Source of the DNA: Candidatus Dadabacteria bacterium UBA2774
GTDB lineage: Bacteria; Desulfobacterota_D; UBA1144; Nemesobacterales; UBA2774
DNA length: 16,230 nucleotides
Assembly: GCA_002352485.1 (NCBI GenBank)
Contig: DEIM01000018.1
Span: 1-16,230 of the forward strand
Direction: 5' to 3'
The notes below the pieces were generated by a model. That model was not told where the DNA came from. It worked only from the letters and a program-made list of their open reading frames with translations, and made no database searches. Each line of letters opens with the position of its first letter. Position 1 is the first letter of the stretch. Shown here piece by piece: positions 1-6,913 of the stretch. Both the position numbers and the translations under genes were made by a program.

Positions 1-673
1 CTATGGTTGTAGGCTCGGGTTCCGCTCCGTTTAATTTTGCTGACTTTATTTCCTCAAGCTTTAATTGTGCGGCTTCATTGTCGGGCTCGATGTCGAGCGC
101 GAACTCAAGGTTTTTTTCCGCATAATCATGTCCTACGAATATGCTCGTTTCATCAGGAAGGGTTCTGAGCTTTTTGTCTATGCTGTTGAAAAGGTCTTTT
201 GTGACACCTCTGAATTTTGTGTTGCCGCAGCCGGACAGAAACAGCGTGTCTCCGACAAATGCGTAATTCCCGGCTAAAAGAGTTACGTGCTCCGGACAGT
301 GGCCCGGCGTGTAAATTACTTTTATCTCCTGATTGCCTACTTTTATTATCTCCCCATCGTCAATGCTCGAGCATCTGGGTGAGACGCGCTCGAGCCCTTC
401 GGGATGTACCAGTATTTTTGATATGTTCGTTAGGGCTACTTTTATAATAGCGTCGTTTCCGGATATGTGGTCAGGGTGGCAGTGCGTGTTTATAACATAT
501 TTAACCATGAGGTCGTTGTCTCTTATGAAGTTCAGCAGCACAATCGGGTCTATGGGGTCGATCACAGCGCACTCCCTGGTCTCTTCACACCAGGCTAAGT
601 AGTTATAGTTTGAGTCGCTATCCTGAATCCTGATTCTTGCTATGCCGAGTCCTTCTGCTTCAAATGTTTCCAT
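1..673 (-). CDS. gloB: Glyoxalase II (hydroxyacylglutathione hydrolase-like MBL-fold hydrolase), partial at 3' end
   Basis: Metallo-beta-lactamase-fold thiolester hydrolase, probably cytoplasmic; glyoxalase II splits S-D-lactoylglutathione in methylglyoxal detoxification. I translated the minus strand from ATG at 673; about 224 residues are visible before the window edge cuts off the C-terminus. The metal motif THCHPDH is at residues 63-69, TPGHCPEH at 122-129 gives the next His, GDTLF at 141-145 the bridging Asp, and GHDYAEKN at 181-188 the last His. The stretch FALDIEPDNE at 191-200 is typical of the glyoxalase II C-terminal domain, which favours HAGH over persulfide dioxygenases. An SD-like AAGGCGG lies upstream. 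It is divergent from the lipoprotein gene across 121 bases. The family is confident; the exact thiol cofactor is inferred, since the gene's end is missing. Confidence 0.85.
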   Translation of the reverse strand, partial: METFEAEGLGIARIRIQDSDSNYNYLAWCEETRECAVIDPIDPIVLLNFIRDNDLMVKYVINTHCHPDHISGNDAIIKVALTNISKILVHPEGLERVSPRCSSIDDGEIIKVGNQEIKVIYTPGHCPEHVTLLAGNYAFVGDTLFLSGCGNTKFRGVTKDLFNSIDKKLRTLPDETSIFVGHDYAEKNLEFALDIEPDNEAAQLKLEEIKSAKLNGAEPEPTTI

Positions 674-794
674 TATTAATCGCCGCCTTTATTTAGTATA
701 TGTATCCGGTTCTGTTGTGATTTGAAAAATTAAGACAGATATTATGCCATAAAAAATTAAGCATATTCAGTCTTAGCATGTAAAATATACCAGT
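674..794. other. Divergent intergenic region between gloB and the lipoprotein gene
   Basis: This 121-base AT-rich spacer must hold promoters for both divergent genes. AT-rich -10-like hexamers occur on both strands (TATTAT at 740-745 on plus, CATAAT read on minus nearby), but none is paired with a good -35 at 16-18 bases, so I do not assign a promoter. Confidence 0.4.
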
Positions 795-1328
795 ATGCAG
801 AAAAATATCATACGAGACGGTTGTTATTTAAGAGTTAGAGAGGCGAGTTGGATTTTATTTAAAGCGTATTTACTCCCTTCCCTTCTTTTGATTTTGCTAA
901 TTGCTGCGGGGTGCAATAAAGAGCCCGAATACATCCCGGGTCTGACGGTTCAGGGGATAAGGGCGCCTATATCGAAAGTGCTGTTCTCCCCCATAGCTTT
1001 TGACGGCGCGGTGCTTAAAATAGAGGGCCATATAACAGACCTTATTGTGGAGGGTCAGATCGAGGACAGCGATGCACCATCAGAGGTTCCGGAAATAGAG
1101 GAGACCGATCCTGAGGAGCTGACGACGTTATTTAAGCTAATGGACACAAAAGGGAATTATATAAATATTATTCTTCCAGGTACCTGGGAGCTTGCTGACG
1201 ACGACTACATAATCGTAGGCGGCACATACAGGAAAAACGGTAATGAGCTCGAGGCGCGTCAGATTGAAGTGGTAGAATTCGAAGAAGATGACAAAGAAGA
1301 GGAAATACAGAGAAGAGACGAGTGGTAG
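795..1328 (+). CDS. Hypothetical lipoprotein with OB-fold-like C-terminal domain
   Basis: I do not recognise this 177-residue protein as a named family. The N-terminus has basic residues (to about residue 23), a hydrophobic segment (about 24-38) and the lipobox LIAAGC with Cys40, so it should be lipidated and anchored in the inner or outer membrane facing the periplasm. The mature part has the pattern of a small OB-fold: a strand ending in KIEGHITDL, then FKLMDTKGNYINIIL, then DDYIIVGGTYRKNGNELEARQIEVVEF. That ordering resembles CcmE or nucleic-acid-binding OB domains, but I see no CcmE haem-binding His. The tail is very acidic, then charged (EEDDKEEEIQRRDEW). The ATG at 795 has no convincing SD and the 39-residue pre-Cys segment is long, so the true start could be an internal non-ATG codon. 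It is followed after 89 bases by thrC on the same strand; a functional link is unproven. Confidence 0.65.
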   Translation: MQKNIIRDGCYLRVREASWILFKAYLLPSLLLILLIAAGCNKEPEYIPGLTVQGIRAPISKVLFSPIAFDGAVLKIEGHITDLIVEGQIEDSDAPSEVPEIEETDPEELTTLFKLMDTKGNYINIILPGTWELADDDYIIVGGTYRKNGNELEARQIEVVEFEEDDKEEEIQRRDEW

Positions 1329-1339
1329 GTGCTCAAATT

Positions 1340-1384
1340 CGGGGTTCCGGACTTTTTGACAACCCCGGTGTTTGAGGGTAACTT
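1340..1384 (+). promoter_or_regulatory. Hairpin and possible sigma70-type promoter ahead of thrC
   Basis: Twelve bases after the lipoprotein stop there is a 7-bp inverted repeat, CGGGGTT (1340-1346) with AACCCCG (1361-1367), without a following T-run, so it is not a clear intrinsic terminator. A perfect -35 hexamer TTGACA at 1356-1361 is followed after 17 bases by a weak -10, TAACTT (1379-1384). This could give thrC its own promoter about 30 bases upstream of its start. The weak -10 keeps confidence low. Confidence 0.3.
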
Positions 1385-1406
1385 GTTAGATTTATTCAAT
1401 AATTGA

Positions 1407-1412
1407 AGAGGA
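1407..1412 (+). promoter_or_regulatory. Shine-Dalgarno site deciding the thrC start
   Basis: AGAGGA lies 5 bases before ATG at 1418. The longer frame beginning with TTG at 1403 would place the start upstream of this SD, so 1418 is preferred. Confidence 0.7.
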
Positions 1413-1417
1413 ACTAT

Positions 1418-2704
1418 ATGAGTTTTGTGAAAGCGCTTAAATGTAAAGAATGCGGCGAAGAATACCCGAAAGAACCACTTCACGTGTGTGATATTTGTTT
1501 CGGACCGCTTGAGGCAGACTACAATTACGACGCGATAAAAGAGGCTCTGACAAGAGACGTCATAGAGGGAAGAGATAGAAATATCTGGAGATATAAAGAG
1601 CTTCTACCTGTGGATAAAGAGCCTACGGTCGGTCTTGAAGTTGGCTACACCCCACTTATAAGGGCAGAGAACCTGGGCAAGGCTCTAGGGGTCTCGGAAA
1701 TATATATAAAAAACGACGCTGTGTGCTATCCGACCCTTTCGTTTAAAGACAGGGTTGTATCTGTCGCGCTAAGTAAAGCAAAGGAATTTGGGTTCGATAC
1801 CGCCGCCTGCGCATCAACAGGAAACCTTGCAAATGCGGTAGCATCACTCACCACATCGGGAAATCTTAAAAGCTTTATATTTATCCCCTATGACCTGGAG
1901 CAGGCAAAGATTGTCGCAACTACTGTGTATGGATCGAATTTAATTGGGATTAAAGGGGCTTATGACGATGTGAACAGGCTCTGCAGCGAAATAGCGGGTA
2001 AATTCGGCTGGGCTTTTGTGAATATAAATATGAGGCCTTATTATGCGGAAGGCTCTAAGTCCTTTGCGTATGAGATGATGGAGCAGTTAGGGTGGCGCGC
2101 GCCAAAACATATTGTCGTACCCATGGCGAGCGGCTCTCTTCTGACTAAAGTCTGGAAAGCCATTAAGGAGTTCCAGATGCTCGGACTCATAGAAAACAGC
2201 GATACATGTATATACGGAGCTCAGGCTAGTGGGTGCTCGCCCATTACAACGGCGCTTAAGAACAACTGGGAAATATTTAAGCCCGTAAAGCCAAAGACAA
2301 TAGCCAAATCACTTGCGATAGGCACGCCTGCGGACGGTTTTTACGCTATGGGAGTTATGAACAATAGCGGTGGCGCGGGAGAAGATGTGAGTGACCCTGA
2401 GATAGTGGACGGTATTAAGCTTCTGGCAGAGACAGAGGGGATATTTACAGAGACTGCCGGAGGTGTAACTGTAGCCGTAACCAAAAAACTCATAGAGCAG
2501 GGATTAATTCCTAAAGACGAGTCTATTGTAGTATCTATAACGGGGAACGGTCTTAAGACTCAGGAAGCAATTGTAGGAGACGTTGCTCAGCCCCGTATTA
2601 TAGAGGCGAGGCTCGAAGAATTTGAGGAGCTGTACGGAAGTATTAACAATAACGAACAAGGAGGTATTAAAGATGCCGTCAGTACGCATTCCAACACCGC
2701 TTAG
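1418..2704 (+). CDS. thrC: Threonine synthase family PLP enzyme with N-terminal zinc ribbon
   Basis: Fold-type II PLP enzyme of 428 residues. Threonine synthase converts O-phosphohomoserine to threonine and phosphate in the cytoplasm. Four Cys (CKEC at 9-12, CDIC at 24-27) form a zinc ribbon seen in the shorter threonine synthase class. The PLP Schiff-base lysine is K110 in LSFKDR, and CASTGNLANA (131-140) is the phosphate-binding loop that follows; SITGNG near the C-terminus fits the cofactor-ring end. The catalytic segment reads NDAVCYPTLSFKDRVV rather than the usual NPTGSFKDRG, so this is a distinct branch. Its last 32 bases overlap a CysO-like sulfur-carrier gene, which raises the alternative that the enzyme performs a sulfur-dependent beta- or gamma-replacement instead of threonine synthesis. 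Family is confident; exact substrate is not. Confidence 0.88.
   Translation: MSFVKALKCKECGEEYPKEPLHVCDICFGPLEADYNYDAIKEALTRDVIEGRDRNIWRYKELLPVDKEPTVGLEVGYTPLIRAENLGKALGVSEIYIKNDAVCYPTLSFKDRVVSVALSKAKEFGFDTAACASTGNLANAVASLTTSGNLKSFIFIPYDLEQAKIVATTVYGSNLIGIKGAYDDVNRLCSEIAGKFGWAFVNINMRPYYAEGSKSFAYEMMEQLGWRAPKHIVVPMASGSLLTKVWKAIKEFQMLGLIENSDTCIYGAQASGCSPITTALKNNWEIFKPVKPKTIAKSLAIGTPADGFYAMGVMNNSGGAGEDVSDPEIVDGIKLLAETEGIFTETAGGVTVAVTKKLIEQGLIPKDESIVVSITGNGLKTQEAIVGDVAQPRIIEARLEEFEELYGSINNNEQGGIKDAVSTHSNTA
2658..2664 (+). promoter_or_regulatory. Strong Shine-Dalgarno inside thrC for the sulfur carrier
   Basis: AAGGAGG lies 8 bases before ATG at 2673 and is embedded in the thrC reading frame. It fixes the carrier start at 2673 instead of the upstream in-frame candidate at 2622, and suggests translational coupling with thrC. 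Confidence 0.85.
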
Positions 2705-2948
2705 GAAATTAACCGCCGATCAGGATGAGGTTAACATCAGCGCCTCAAACGTTTCGGATTTAATAGAGACTATGGAGAGTCAGTACCCGGGGATAAAAGA
2801 CAGGCTGTGCGATGAATCGGGTAATGTGAGAAGATTTATCAATCTCTACGTGAATAACGAAGATATTAGATTCTTGGACGGAAAAGAGACTCAGTTAAAC
2901 GAGGGAGATGTAGTATCTATCATCCCTGCTATCGCAGGCGGTCTCTAA
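2673..2948 (+). CDS. ThiS/MoaD-family sulfur carrier, CysO-like, with C-terminal Gly-Gly-Leu
   Basis: Small ubiquitin-fold sulfur carrier of 91 residues. The protein matches what I remember of Mycobacterium tuberculosis CysO along its length: an IPT-LR start, a YPGI--RL segment, RFINLYVNNEDIRF in the middle and VSIIPAIAGG at the end. CysO-type proteins are adenylated by an E1-like enzyme, converted to a C-terminal thiocarboxylate, and give sulfur to a PLP enzyme. The family normally ends in Gly-Gly; here a Leu follows, so the protein would need trimming by a JAMM/Mec-type protease before activation, as known for QbsE and HcyS systems. It overlaps the PLP enzyme gene by 32 bases and is surely cotranscribed with it. 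No E1-like or protease gene is in the window. The longer frame from 2622 is rejected because of the SD at 2658-2664 and family length. Confidence 0.88.
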   Translation: MPSVRIPTPLRKLTADQDEVNISASNVSDLIETMESQYPGIKDRLCDESGNVRRFINLYVNNEDIRFLDGKETQLNEGDVVSIIPAIAGGL

Positions 2949-2999
2949 GTTTTAATTCGGATTGTTTGGGCTGTTATCTGTATTGTGAATTAAGCGCGT
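2949..2999. other. Short convergent intergenic region with weak inverted repeat
   Basis: The sulfur-carrier gene and dnaJ end facing each other across 51 bases. TTAATTC (2952-2958) and GAATTAA (2987-2993) form a 7-bp inverted repeat with a 28-base loop. It is AT-rich, has no G+C core and no good T-run, so a shared bidirectional terminator is possible but weakly supported. Confidence 0.25.
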
Positions 3000-4091
3000 T
3001 CAGTTAAATAAGCCCTGAAGTTTATCCAGAAACCTCTTTACAGCAGGCTGGTTCTTTTCTTCGGATGCTTTAGCGAATTCCTCGAGAATGAGCTTTTGTT
3101 TTTTGCTGAGCTTTACCGGTACCCTGACTTCAACCTGAATGTATAGATCGCCCATGCCCCTACCTTCGAGCTTGGGCGCCCCCTTGCCTTTCAACCTGAA
3201 ATTCTGCCCGGACTGAGTGCCGGGAGGTATTTTTATTGTGCTCAGTCCTTTGGGTGTGAGTATCTCAACTTCATCACCTAGAGCCGCCTGTACGAAGCCG
3301 ATCGGGACATTTAAGTATAAGTCGTGTCCTTCTCTTCTGAACAACGGGTGTTCCTTAACCCGTATCTCGATATATAAGTCTCCATTAAGACCTCCCATAA
3401 ACCCGCTGTCACCCTCACCCCTTACCCTAAGGCGTGCGCCGTTTGTTATGCCTGGCGGGACTTTTACTCTTACGGTATGCTCAGAAACAGTGAATTTATT
3501 GCCCGAGCAAAAACCACAAGCTTCTGTAATAATTTTTCCGCTTCCACGGCAGGTGCTGCACTGACGTTTAATAGCTATGAACCCCTGGGTGTAACGGAGC
3601 TCTCCCCTACCCCTGCAGGTGTGACAAACGGCCTCGCCGCCTTCTGCGGCACCACTTCCCTCACATACGTCGCAGAGCGTGCGCCTGGGGATACTTATTT
3701 CCCTTTGTGCGCCTTCTAATGACTCCTCAAAGCTAAGCTCGAGTGAGTACTTCAGGTCACTTCCACGCTCGGCCCTTTGCCTTTGTCCCGCGTTAAACAC
3801 TTCTTCGAATAAATTGCCGAATATATCGCTGAAACCCGCTTCAAAGTCCTGCTCTGAAAACATGTTTTCTGAAGAAATATGACCGAAGCTGTCATATCTG
3901 GCCCGTTTATCCGGGTTACTCAGGGTCTGATACGCTTCGTTGATAACTTTGAACTTTTCCTCAGCGTTTGAATTGCCAGGGTTGCGGTCGGGATGGTACT
4001 CAAAAGCTAGTCTTTTATAGGAGCTTTTGATGTCATCGTTACTTGCGCTCTTGTGGATCTCAAGTATTTCGTAGTAGTCTATTTCGGTCAT
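3000..4091 (-). CDS. dnaJ: Chaperone DnaJ (type I Hsp40)
   Basis: Cochaperone that stimulates DnaK ATPase and delivers unfolded clients. The 363-residue protein has the J domain (about 1-68) with HPD at 33-35, a short linker at 71-110 that is rich in Phe but poor in Gly compared with the usual G/F region, and a zinc domain with four Cys pairs (140/143, 156/159, 178/181, 192/195). The first three repeats keep CxxCxGxG while the fourth reads CGFCSGNK, losing the last Gly. The C-terminal substrate-binding beta domains follow (about 205-325). It is last in a grpE-dnaK-dnaJ cluster, 24 bases after dnaK1, with only a poor SD upstream of ATG at 4091, which suggests translation coupled to the upstream gene. 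Its natural partner is probably the divergent DnaK of the same cluster. Confidence 0.95.
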   Translation of the reverse strand: MTEIDYYEILEIHKSASNDDIKSSYKRLAFEYHPDRNPGNSNAEEKFKVINEAYQTLSNPDKRARYDSFGHISSENMFSEQDFEAGFSDIFGNLFEEVFNAGQRQRAERGSDLKYSLELSFEESLEGAQREISIPRRTLCDVCEGSGAAEGGEAVCHTCRGRGELRYTQGFIAIKRQCSTCRGSGKIITEACGFCSGNKFTVSEHTVRVKVPPGITNGARLRVRGEGDSGFMGGLNGDLYIEIRVKEHPLFRREGHDLYLNVPIGFVQAALGDEVEILTPKGLSTIKIPPGTQSGQNFRLKGKGAPKLEGRGMGDLYIQVEVRVPVKLSKKQKLILEEFAKASEEKNQPAVKRFLDKLQGLFN

Positions 4092-4115
4092 TTATTATTG
4101 CTCTGTGCGTGAGAA

Positions 4116-5969
4116 TCAGTCCTTTTCAGGGTCTGTTGTTTCATCGACCTGTTGTTCGGATGCTCCTTTTTGTTTCGAGTAGATTACTTCTGCAAATCTG
4201 TAAGACGCATTCTTAAGCCCGTCAAGAGATTCCTTGAGCTCGTTGAAATCTTCATCCTCAAGAGCTTTCTTTGTAATTTCGACTGCCTGCTCGATATCAT
4301 TTCTAAGCTCGGTTTTTATCTGCTCGCCGTAAGAGTCAAGAGTTTTCCTAACAGAGTATAAAAGCCCCTCGGCTTCGTTCTTAAGGAGTGCAAGGTCCTT
4401 GCGTGTTTGGTCTGCCTGAGCGCTTTTGCTGCTTTCTTCGATTATTTCATTTATCTGTGTGTCCGAGAGCCCGCCCGAAGTCTCAACCTGGATTTCCTGT
4501 TTCTTCCCTGTACCGAGGTCTTTTGCAGATACGTGTAATATGCCGTCAGCGTCAACTTCAAACGATACTTCGATCTGCGGCATGCCTCTTGGGGCCGGGG
4601 GTATGCCAATTAGGTTAAAGTTCGCAAGCGATATATTGTCATATCCCATTTCGCGCTCTCCCTGCAGCACGTGAATGCCTACAAACTCCTGGTTATCAAA
4701 AGCCGTTGTAAAAGTTCTGCTCCTCTTTGTGGGAATAGTCGTATTTCTCTCTATAATCTTTGTAAACAGCCCTCCCCTGGTCTCGACTCCGAGGGAAAGC
4801 GGAACAACATCAAGGAGCACTACTTCCTGAACCTTACCTTCAAGCACTCCTCCCTGAATGGATGCGCCTATGGCCACAACCTCTTCGGGATTGATTTTGG
4901 TTTGCGGCTCTTTTTTAAATATGCTCCTTACCTTTTCTTTAATCTTGGGCATTCTGGTCATGCCGCCTACGAGTACTACCTCGTCGATTTCACTTGCTTT
5001 GAGCTTTGCGTCCTGTATGGCTTGCTTGCAGGGGATTTCGAGTCTGTCTATCAAATCTGACACCAGGTCTTCAAATTTTTCCCGCGTTATACTGTAATTT
5101 AAGTGTTTAGGACCCGATGCGTCAACAGCTATGAAAGGTAAGTTAATTACTGTATCAGATAAGGAAGAAAGCTCGTGCTTGGCTTTCTCACATGCTTCCC
5201 TGATCCTTTGAAGCGCCATCTTGTCCTCACGGAGGTCTATCTCGTAGCGATCTTTAAAATCATCTAGAACAAGCTCAATGAGCTTTTGATCGAAATCGTC
5301 TCCACCAAGGAAAGTATCGCCGCTAGTGGCTTTCACTTCAAATACACCGTTTGCGATCTCAAGCACGGTTATGTCGAATGTGCCGCCTCCAAGATCGAAT
5401 ACCGCAATTTTTTTGTTCTCGGTTTTATCAAAACCGTAAGCAAGCGCCGCTGCCGTGGGCTCGTTTATGATCCGTTTTACGTTAAATCCCGCAATTTTGC
5501 CTGCGTCTTTTGTTGCCTGACGCTGTAAATCGTTGAAATGCGCCGGCACAGTGATGACAGCTTCTAATGTTTCGTAACCTAGGTATTCTTCGGCTACCTG
5601 CTTCATTTTTGAGAGTACTATTGAAGATATTTCCTGGGGGCTAAGATGCTTGGAGTTAATTTCAATCCATGCGTCTCCCGATTCATTCTTCACTATTTCA
5701 TATGGGGCCAGACCGAGAGCTTTCTGAACCTCGGGCGTATCGTAATGTCTGCCTATTAGTCTCTTTACACCATATACTGTGCTCGAAGGGTTGATCACAG
5801 CCTGACGCTTAGCTATTGCTCCTGCAAACCTGCTATTATCTTCTGTGAACGCAACGACAGACGGGGTGACTCTGCTACCCTCTTCGTTTGGAATTACAAC
5901 GGGGCTGCCTCCCTCTATAAGAGCGACGCAAGAGTTTGTCGTGCCAAGGTCTATACCTACTATAGCCAT
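4116..5969 (-). CDS. dnaK: Hsp70 chaperone DnaK, divergent paralogue (DnaK1)
   Basis: ATP-dependent Hsp70 of 617 residues. The nucleotide-binding domain starts IVGIDLGTTNSCVA with the phosphate loop at about 7-13. Further Hsp70 signatures are NEPTAAALAYGFD, FDLGGGTFDITVLE and VLVGGMTRMP. The interdomain segment VVLLDVVPLSLGVET leads to the substrate-binding domain and helical lid. Compared with the second Hsp70 in this window, it reads AHFNDLQRQ where the other has AYFNDSQRQ. Its lid is shorter, and it ends in TTDPEKD rather than the DDVIDAEF-type tail of canonical bacterial DnaK. It lies 39 bases after grpE and 24 before dnaJ, with SD-like AAGGGGA ahead of ATG at 5969. I infer it is a paralogue with its own GrpE/DnaJ team; the symbol dnaK is by family. 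Confidence 0.95.
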   Translation of the reverse strand: MAIVGIDLGTTNSCVALIEGGSPVVIPNEEGSRVTPSVVAFTEDNSRFAGAIAKRQAVINPSSTVYGVKRLIGRHYDTPEVQKALGLAPYEIVKNESGDAWIEINSKHLSPQEISSIVLSKMKQVAEEYLGYETLEAVITVPAHFNDLQRQATKDAGKIAGFNVKRIINEPTAAALAYGFDKTENKKIAVFDLGGGTFDITVLEIANGVFEVKATSGDTFLGGDDFDQKLIELVLDDFKDRYEIDLREDKMALQRIREACEKAKHELSSLSDTVINLPFIAVDASGPKHLNYSITREKFEDLVSDLIDRLEIPCKQAIQDAKLKASEIDEVVLVGGMTRMPKIKEKVRSIFKKEPQTKINPEEVVAIGASIQGGVLEGKVQEVVLLDVVPLSLGVETRGGLFTKIIERNTTIPTKRSRTFTTAFDNQEFVGIHVLQGEREMGYDNISLANFNLIGIPPAPRGMPQIEVSFEVDADGILHVSAKDLGTGKKQEIQVETSGGLSDTQINEIIEESSKSAQADQTRKDLALLKNEAEGLLYSVRKTLDSYGEQIKTELRNDIEQAVEITKKALEDEDFNELKESLDGLKNASYRFAEVIYSKQKGASEQQVDETTDPEKD

Positions 5970-6008
5970 GAATTATCCCCTTATATTATTCATCAGAGTT
6001 CTAGTTAA

Positions 6009-6617
6009 TCAGGAATTATCAGCACTCGTAAAGCCTGGTACACTGCCGTTTCCTTCCGTATCGTCTATACCTTTTGACACTACTACAAGAGCTGGTCTTA
6101 AGAGTCTGTCCTTGAGCATATATCCGGGCAGCATTTGAGAAAGTATAAGGCCCGAGCTAAGCTCACTTGATTCAACTCTTTCTATAGCCTGATGAAATCT
6201 GGGATCAAACTCAGTGCCTGTAGTGGCGTCTACTTTTGTTACGCTGAATTTTTCAAGGCAGCTCACAAACTGCTTATGCACAAGCTTAACTCCTTCCAGT
6301 AGCGCGGGATTGTCATCTCCGGACTCTAGTGCTCTTTCGAGGTTGTCCAGCACATTTATAAGGGCTTTAATCAGCTCTTCGTTGCCGTAAGCGACTACGT
6401 CTGCTTTTTCCTTTGCAAGTCTTTTTTTATAGTTCTCAAAGTCCGCCGCCAGTCTTAGATACTTTTGCTGAAGATCCTCTTGTTCCTTGTCTCCTTCGAT
6501 TTCCTGCTCAACTTCGGAGGGTTCCTCAGATCCAGGAGCAAGATCAAGCTCTCCGTTATCATCGCCTTCAAGTATTTCCATTTCGCCTTTTTCTCCTTCT
6601 CTTTCTTTGGGATTCAT
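6009..6617 (-). CDS. grpE: Nucleotide exchange factor GrpE
   Basis: GrpE dimer releases ADP from DnaK. The 202-residue protein has an acidic, disordered N-terminus (about 1-48), a coiled-coil helix beginning near QQKYLRLAADFENYKKR (about 50-66), and the C-terminal beta-wing with FDPRFHQAIERVES and GYMLKDRLLRPALVVVSKG, which are typical family signatures. I start it at ATG 6617 because AAGGAG at 6624-6629 sits 6 bases upstream; the longer frame from TTG at 6638 would contain that SD inside the gene. First gene of the grpE-dnaK-dnaJ cluster, with a promoter about 212 bases upstream. Confidence 0.95.
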   Translation of the reverse strand: MNPKEREGEKGEMEILEGDDNGELDLAPGSEEPSEVEQEIEGDKEQEDLQQKYLRLAADFENYKKRLAKEKADVVAYGNEELIKALINVLDNLERALESGDDNPALLEGVKLVHKQFVSCLEKFSVTKVDATTGTEFDPRFHQAIERVESSELSSGLILSQMLPGYMLKDRLLRPALVVVSKGIDDTEGNGSVPGFTSADNS

Positions 6618-6675
6618 AACTGTCTCCTTCCAATTCAAAGACTTTGCATACTAAGCCGGCCTCTGTTTGTTAATT

Positions 6676-6688
6676 TGCCTCTGAGGCA
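6676..6688. repeat. 13-bp perfect dyad in the grpE leader
   Basis: TGCCTC and GAGGCA flank a single central base, 59 bases upstream of the grpE start. The central loop is too small for an RNA hairpin of full length, which favours a protein-binding site over a terminator; no T-run follows. Confidence 0.4.
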
Positions 6689-6696
6689 TCGTCATA

Positions 6697-6729
6697 TAAC
6701 AATGACTTTTTTCTAGAAATAAATTGTTA
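6697..6729. repeat. Nested inverted repeats in the grpE leader
   Basis: Outer arms TAACAAT (6697-6703) and ATTGTTA (6723-6729) enclose the palindrome TTTCTAGAAA (6710-6719), with nearly the same centre. It could be a repressor operator or a leader stem; function is inferred only from symmetry and position. Confidence 0.35.
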
Positions 6730-6828
6730 CCCTGAAAATTTACAGTAATCAGGTTTAAACTTGTGCCTTTTATATTAATTATATATCGCCTTTTGCAGGT
6801 TGTGTGATTTTAGGCAGTTATTAATGAA

Positions 6829-6857
6829 AATATAATAATCACGGTATGATTTGTCAA
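6829..6857 (-). promoter_or_regulatory. Sigma70-type promoter for grpE-dnaK1-dnaJ
   Basis: Read on the minus strand: a perfect -35 TTGACA (6852-6857), a 17-base spacer, and -10 TATATT (6829-6834), 5 of 6 to consensus. It lies beyond the ppx stop and would start transcription near 6822, giving a leader of about 205 bases before grpE. This makes the chaperone cluster a separate unit from ppx. Confidence 0.65.
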
Positions 6858-6913
6858 CGGGAAAAGTCTATATGTCCAAACGGCATTGGTTATGAGGTGC
6901 TTTGGTCTTTTGC

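Larger units (their letters stand above)
6618..6913 (-). other. Long structured leader upstream of grpE
   Basis: This roughly 296-base gap between ppx and grpE has no gene that I can support. It holds a promoter-like pair near its far end (6829-6857) and, between that and grpE, several dyads: TGCCTC-T-GAGGCA (6676-6688), and TAACAAT (6697-6703) with ATTGTTA (6723-6729) around a near-concentric palindrome TTTCTAGAAA (6710-6719). No CIRCE element (TTAGCACTC-N9-GAGTGCTAA) and no sigma32-type CTTGAA/CCCCAT pair was found. The dyads may be operators or mRNA structures controlling chaperone expression. Confidence 0.45.

Noticed and set aside
1..673. Persulfide dioxygenase or lactonase identity for the MBL-fold gene
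   Set aside because: The FALDIEPDNE C-terminal segment and GCGNTKF region match glyoxalase II better; the missing C-terminus leaves some doubt.
1340..1367. Intrinsic terminator after the lipoprotein gene
   Set aside because: The 7-bp GC-rich stem is real but no T-run follows, so it is listed only as a possible regulatory hairpin.
1403..1417. Longer thrC start at TTG 1403
   Set aside because: The SD AGAGGA at 1407-1412 would then lie inside the gene; ATG 1418 is correctly spaced and gives the expected N-terminus before the zinc ribbon.
2622..2672. Longer sulfur-carrier start inside thrC
   Set aside because: AAGGAGG 8 bases before ATG 2673 and the family's usual length support the shorter protein.
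4671..5060. 129-codon open frame opposite dnaK1
   Set aside because: It is antisense to a fully conserved Hsp70 gene, has no family signature, and equivalent frames occur opposite the second dnaK, as expected from shared codon patterns.
6618..6913. CIRCE/HrcA operator or sigma32-type promoter before grpE
   Set aside because: Read on both strands, no TTAGCACTC/GAGTGCTAA pair and no CTTGAA with CCCCAT was found; the dyads present have different sequences.
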